Assembly (NCBI GenBank): GCA_011049365.1
Contig: DSBD01000011.1
Coordinates: 1 to 8,767 of the forward strand
Reading direction: 5' to 3'
Source of the DNA: Candidatus Vogelbacteria bacterium
GTDB taxonomy: Bacteria > Patescibacteriota > Minisyncoccia > Phycocordibacterales > XYD1-FULL-46-19
Length of the DNA: 8,767 nt
The position numbers and the translations under genes are program-made. Under the pieces are notes generated by a model that made no database searches, was not told the DNA's origin, and saw nothing but the letters and a program-made list of their open reading frames with translations. Of the stretch, positions 5,768 through 8,767 are shown in pieces; positions within the stretch are counted from its first letter, which is position 1, and the number at the start of each line of letters is the position of its first letter.

Positions 5768-6627
5768 AAATACTTTATCCGGAAAAAATAAAATTTCTTG
5801 AAAAAAAAGCTAATGAAATTAGACAATTGATAATAGAATCTTTGTCTATATCAGGTTCTGGTCATACGGCTGGCTCTCTAGGGATGGCTGATATATTCAC
5901 TTATCTTTATTTTCATGGTTTAAACCATAATCCGGAAAAGCCTGACTGGCCGGAGAGAGATAGACTTATTCTATCTAATGGACATATTTGTCCGGTTCTT
6001 TATGCCACCTTAGCTTTGGCAGGCTATTTTCCAGTGGCCGAAATGAGAAAACTTAGAAAATTTAAGTCCGGCTTACAAGGTCATCCGGAAAGGGGAGCTT
6101 TGCCGGGGATTGAAACTACTTCTGGCCCCTTGGGTAGTGGCCTATCACAAGCGATTGGTATGGCTTTGGCTGATAAATTAGATAATGGTCCAACTTCGGA
6201 AAGATTTTTCTATTGTCTTTTAAGTGATGGAGAATTGAATGAAGGTAATAGTTGGGAGGCAATTATGTTGGCCGGACGAGAAGGTTTTCATAACTTGATA
6301 GCTATTGTGGATAGAAATAATATTCAGATAGACGGTTATACTGAGGATGTTATGCCTTTAGAACCTTTGGCTGATAAATGGCGAGCTTTTAACTGGCAGG
6401 TGATAGAAATTAACGGTCATAATTTTGAAGAAATTCATGAAGCGATTGGTTTAGCTAAATCGGTTTTTGGTCGACCGACAGTTATAATTGCCCACACTAT
6501 TCCGGGTAAGGGAGTGTTGGATTTTGAAAGAAGATTTGATTGGCATGGTAAGGCACCGGACAAAAAAGAAAGCAAGAAGGCTTTAAAAGAACTTAGAAGT
6601 TTTGGTGGAAATTTAGATGAAGAATAA
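5764..6627 (+). CDS. tktN: Transketolase, N-terminal (thiamine diphosphate-binding) subunit
   Basis: This is the N-terminal half of a split transketolase. Together with the next gene it transfers two-carbon units between ketose and aldose phosphates. The 287 residues match the usual size of the half-protein. Motifs are SGSGHTAGSLG (30-40) with His34, LSNGHICP (70-77), GHPE (106-109), GPLGSGLSQAIGMA (121-134), and the thiamine-diphosphate/Mg site SDGELNEG (154-161), with the matching NN at 185-186. This is the common variant of GDG...N. HTIPGKG (244-250) and His261 near the end are also family positions. It starts on the ATGA overlap with rpe and its stop overlaps the start of the C-terminal half, so balanced co-translation of the two subunits is likely. 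There is no frameshift between the halves to repair: separate genes are known in archaea and many bacteria. Confidence 0.94.
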   Translation: MKILYPEKIKFLEKKANEIRQLIIESLSISGSGHTAGSLGMADIFTYLYFHGLNHNPEKPDWPERDRLILSNGHICPVLYATLALAGYFPVAEMRKLRKFKSGLQGHPERGALPGIETTSGPLGSGLSQAIGMALADKLDNGPTSERFFYCLLSDGELNEGNSWEAIMLAGREGFHNLIAIVDRNNIQIDGYTEDVMPLEPLADKWRAFNWQVIEINGHNFEEIHEAIGLAKSVFGRPTVIIAHTIPGKGVLDFERRFDWHGKAPDKKESKKALKELRSFGGNLDEE

Positions 6628-7636
6628 AAATATGAGTAGAAATTTTTTAAATCCTAAAATATCTTTAAATCCTGATGTTTTTTCTTTGCGGGTTAAATAT
6701 GAAGAAACCAGAGAAGGTTTTGGACGAGGTCTTTTACAAGCAGGTAGAGACGATAAACGAGTGGTAGCTTTAACAGCCGATTTAGCTTCATCAACTAAGA
6801 CAGATTATTTTGCTGAAGAATTTCCGGAGAGATTTTTTGAAATGGGTGTAGCCGAACAAAATATGGCCGGTGTCTCTTCCGGCTTAGCGGCGATGAATAA
6901 AGTTCCTTTTATAGCTTCATTTGCAGTTTTCAGTCCCGGACGCAACTGGGAGCAAATTAGGACAACTATTTGTTTAAATAATCAAAATGTTAAAATAATC
7001 GGTTTTCATGCCGGAGTAGCTACTGGTCCTGATGGGGCAACTCATCAAGCGTTGGAAGATTTAGCTTTAATGAGAGTTTTGCCTAATATAATTGTTATTT
7101 CACCAGCTGATTCTTTAGAAGCTGAAAAAGCCACCTTGGCCGCCGCTCGAATAAAAAAACCAGTTTACTTAAGATTTTTCAGAGAAAAATCTCCCATAAT
7201 CACCACCCCAGAAACTCGTTTTATAATCGGTAAAGCTAATCTTTTATGGCAAGGGGAAGAACCTCAAGTTTCTATTATTTCAACTGGTATTACTGTTTTT
7301 CAAGCCCTACTAGCTGCCAAAAAGCTTTGGGTAGAAGAAAAGATATCAGTTCAAGTTTTCAATTTTCATACCATTAAACCTCTTGACACTCAAGTCCTGG
7401 ATTTAGCAGCCAGAACTGGAGCAGTTGTGGTGACAGAAGATCATCAAAAGGCTGGGGGATTAGGTGGAGCTATAGCAGAGTATTATACTCAGAAAAAACC
7501 AACTCTTATGGAATTTGTCGGCTTAAATGACGAATTTGGTCAAACTGGTCAGGCGGTTCAATTGTTAGAACATTATGGTCTTGATAGTAATGGTATAATT
7601 ACCGCCGTTAAAAGGGCCTTAAAGAGAAAAAATTAG
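6617..7636 (+). CDS. tktC: Transketolase, C-terminal (pyrimidine-binding plus C-terminal domain) subunit
   Basis: This partner half of transketolase supplies the Glu that activates thiamine diphosphate, and the substrate pocket. The 339 residues include TADLASS (53-59), FFEMGVAEQNMAG (73-85) with catalytic Glu80, SFAVFSPGRNWEQIR (101-115), GATHQALEDLALMR (140-153), ISPAD (161-165) and a C-terminal domain with HTIKPLD (251-257) and VTEDHQKAGGLG (272-283). The start is ambiguous. ATG 6617 overlaps tktN by 11 bases, with GGTGG eight bases upstream, while ATG 6632 lies 4 bases after the tktN stop. Both precede the conserved core, so the true N-terminus may be five residues shorter. DXP synthase also has this domain order, but in one chain of about 600 residues, and the pairing with tktN favours transketolase. 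It is the last gene of the + strand run. The convergent kinase gene ends 4 bases away and no terminator hairpin is seen. Confidence 0.93.
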   Translation: MKNKNMSRNFLNPKISLNPDVFSLRVKYEETREGFGRGLLQAGRDDKRVVALTADLASSTKTDYFAEEFPERFFEMGVAEQNMAGVSSGLAAMNKVPFIASFAVFSPGRNWEQIRTTICLNNQNVKIIGFHAGVATGPDGATHQALEDLALMRVLPNIIVISPADSLEAEKATLAAARIKKPVYLRFFREKSPIITTPETRFIIGKANLLWQGEEPQVSIISTGITVFQALLAAKKLWVEEKISVQVFNFHTIKPLDTQVLDLAARTGAVVVTEDHQKAGGLGGAIAEYYTQKKPTLMEFVGLNDEFGQTGQAVQLLEHYGLDSNGIITAVKRALKRKN

Positions 7637-7640
7637 TGAA

Positions 7641-8636
7641 TTATATTTTCTTTGGTTTATAATTTTCCGGAGCTTCGGCTAGGAATTTTTCTAATTGTTC
7701 GCGAGTTAAGAGACCTTCTTGAGCACCAATATGCTGAACAACATTCATAGAATTTATTGGTCCCCAACTAAGAGCTTCAGGAATAGTTTTTCCGAGTGCT
7801 AGAGCAGAAGTGAAGGTAGAAGAAAAAGAATCACCGGCACCAGTTCTATCCAGTGGGGGAGCCGGGTCAGGATAAATAGGCATATGCCAAACTTCTTGTC
7901 CGTCAAAAGTATAAGCGCCGGCTTTACCGTCAGTAATCACAACAATTTTAGGTCCTAAATCTTTCATACTGGATAATAGTTTTTTTATATCTTTCTCCTC
8001 AGTCTTTAAAATTCTTTGTGATTCTTCAAGATTACAGAAAAATATTTCTGACAATTCATAAATATCCTTCAATTTTTCATAACCTAAAGCTATCTGAAAG
8101 GTTCCCGGCTGAAAAGCCATTTTAGTGTCCGGATTTTCTCTTAGCCAATTGGCGATATCATGATGAAGAGGGATTGAGTTTTCGGCCAATGAACTTAAAT
8201 AAAGCCATTTAGGATTACCAAGATCGGGTAAAACATAATCATATTCTTCATGTTTAATAAGGATGGTTCTTTCATCGCCATACCATAAAACATAATGATA
8301 ATTTGTTTGGCGCCCTGGATGAACTTTGACAAAACTAGTATCAACCCTATCTTTTTTTAAAGATTCAACAGCCTCTTTGCCATTTTGGTCATCGCCAATA
8401 TTGGTAAAGAGGGCTGATTTTAAACCTAAACGAGAAGCCGAAACGGAAGCATTAGGGCTATTACCAACCGCTGGAACAACTTTTACAAATTCATAAGGTA
8501 TTTTATCACCAAAATTCATACAGATTTTGCAGTTGGATTTATCCAAGTCGCAATGAACTGAGGCATTCTTTAGTCTAATGAAAGCATCATCAACGATATC
8601 GCCGATAGCTATAAAATCAAAATTTTCTTCAGACAT
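7641..8636 (-). CDS. PfkB-family carbohydrate kinase with an N-terminal His/Cys cluster
   Basis: A 331-residue kinase of the ribokinase/PfkB superfamily, which phosphorylates sugars or nucleosides with ATP (some members use ADP). Seen are the N-terminal strand DFIAIGDIVDD (7-17), the sugar-binding VGNSPNASVSASRLGL (57-72) in place of the usual GGNxxNxA, NLEES (202-206), VITDGKAGAYTF (233-244) and the signature DRTGAGDSF (263-271), with the anion hole GAGD and catalytic Asp269. An unusual insert near the N-terminus carries His28, Cys29, Cys36 and Cys39 (HC-x6-C-x2-C), which could bind zinc or iron; ordinary ribokinases and fructokinases lack it. The substrate cannot be told. Fructose-6-phosphate, ribose, ribose-1-phosphate and a nucleoside are all possible, and the adjoining pentose-phosphate genes make a sugar phosphate or pentose attractive. 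The start codon has no SD, but an extended -10 lies 33 bases upstream. It is transcribed towards tktC. Confidence 0.9.
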   Translation of the reverse strand: MSEENFDFIAIGDIVDDAFIRLKNASVHCDLDKSNCKICMNFGDKIPYEFVKVVPAVGNSPNASVSASRLGLKSALFTNIGDDQNGKEAVESLKKDRVDTSFVKVHPGRQTNYHYVLWYGDERTILIKHEEYDYVLPDLGNPKWLYLSSLAENSIPLHHDIANWLRENPDTKMAFQPGTFQIALGYEKLKDIYELSEIFFCNLEESQRILKTEEKDIKKLLSSMKDLGPKIVVITDGKAGAYTFDGQEVWHMPIYPDPAPPLDRTGAGDSFSSTFTSALALGKTIPEALSWGPINSMNVVQHIGAQEGLLTREQLEKFLAEAPENYKPKKI

Positions 8637-8669
8637 AATAAATAAAATATTAAATTGTTAATTGTTTGT

Positions 8670-8678
8670 ATTATAACA
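8670..8678 (-). promoter_or_regulatory. Extended -10 promoter (TGTTATAAT) of the PfkB kinase gene
   Basis: Read on the minus strand this is a perfect TGTTATAAT, identical to the gap element. There is no clear -35 at the usual spacing. Transcription would start around 8663, leaving a leader of about 26 A/T-rich bases with no SD before the ATG at 8636. Confidence 0.55.
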
Positions 8679-8688
8679 AAAATATTTA

Positions 8689-8753
8689 TTAGCGACGTAG
8701 AGTGAGCGAAATGAAAATGTTTTTACATTTTCATTTCCGAACCGAGGAGCTAA
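8689..8753. repeat. Composite inverted-repeat element with a perfect 13-bp hairpin core
   Basis: The core is GAAATGAAAATGT (8708-8720), loop TTTT (8721-8724) and its perfect complement ACATTTTCATTTC (8725-8737). An outer pair TTAGC/GCTAA (8689-8693 with 8749-8753) encloses it, with mostly unpaired, more GC-rich flanks between. It lies upstream of the kinase and between two outward-facing -10 boxes. No T-run follows on the + strand. On the minus strand the outer stem is followed by TAAATATTTTT, so a terminator for a minus-strand gene to the right is possible. Its symmetry, its composition and its place at the window edge also fit a dispersed repeat (MITE- or REP-like). The role is unknown. Confidence 0.6.
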
Positions 8754-8759
8754 TATAGG

Positions 8760-8765
8760 TATAAT
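8760..8765 (+). promoter_or_regulatory. Possible outward -10 (TATAAT) for a gene beyond the right edge
   Basis: A perfect TATAAT sits 2 bases before the end of the window on the + strand. It lacks the TG extension and no good -35 is seen upstream. If real, it would make the kinase and the next gene divergent around the hairpin element. TATAAT is common by chance in DNA this AT-rich, so the call is weak. Confidence 0.3.
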
Positions 8766-8767
8766 AC

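Noticed and set aside
5764..5768. UGA recoded as glycine, as in some CPR lineages
   Set aside because: The epimerase ends at TGA just after the expected C-terminus and inside an ATGA overlap with the next gene, so TGA acts as a stop here.
7591..7599. TGGTATAAT extended -10 near the end of tktC
   Set aside because: No + strand gene starts downstream; the kinase there is on the other strand. It shows that this motif also occurs by chance here, so the gatB and gap promoter calls rest on their distance to the ATG as well as the motif.
5764..7636. Broken (frameshifted) single transketolase gene
   Set aside because: Both halves have complete, family-sized domain content with their own start codons, and split transketolases are well known. 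The overlap looks like a normal gene junction.
8711..8758. Small ORF running through the right-edge hairpin (ATG at 8711, about 15 codons)
   Set aside because: Its sequence is dictated by the inverted repeat, it has no SD, and it matches nothing I recognise; a structural DNA/RNA element explains the region better.

Overview
The window looks like ordinary chromosomal DNA from a low-GC bacterium with a small, compact genome. The best guess is a member of the Candidate Phyla Radiation (Patescibacteria, Parcubacteria-like). This rests on gene content and style: tightly packed housekeeping genes, almost no Shine-Dalgarno sequences, a split transketolase, a short secreted PKD/fibronectin-III protein and a Cys-containing PfkB kinase. 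No 16S or marker search was possible. UGA works as a stop (the epimerase gene ends in TGA), so the UGA=Gly code of Gracilibacteria/Absconditabacteria does not apply.

Layout. Positions 1-421 hold the 3' end of a GC-rich surface-protein gene with four perfect 18-bp repeats (Pro-Glu-Gly-Glu-Gly-Glu), closed by a strong hairpin terminator. Composition drops sharply just after it. Positions 541-1158 encode a secreted PKD + FnIII protein that stops before the last FnIII strand. From 1207 to 7636 seven genes run on the + strand: murB, gatB, gap, rpiB, an rpe-like gene, and the N- and C-terminal halves of transketolase. A PfkB-family sugar kinase (7641-8636) converges on them from the other strand. 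The right end (8637-8767) is non-coding, with a kinase promoter, a perfect 13-bp-stem hairpin and a possible outward promoter.

How the genes work together. gap, rpiB, rpe and tktN/tktC form a sugar-phosphate block. Ribose-5-P isomerase, ribulose-5-P epimerase and transketolase interconvert pentose, triose and hexose phosphates, and GAPDH takes the triose into lower glycolysis. This fits the pentose-phosphate bypass proposed for CPR bacteria that lack classical phosphofructokinase; it is inference, because the rest of the genome is not visible. The PfkB kinase may feed the same pool, but its substrate cannot be read from sequence. murB (peptidoglycan precursor) and gatB (tRNA amidation) are housekeeping genes just upstream.

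The window is mostly metabolic, and I see no new defence or mobile system. The points most worth a second look are: extended -10 boxes placed so that gatB and gap mRNAs would be nearly leaderless; a 16-bp GC-rich hairpin inside early murB; an epimerase lacking one metal ligand; the His/Cys cluster in the PfkB kinase; the hairpin at the right end; and the abrupt compositional boundary at the left end, which may be gene transfer or an assembly chimera.
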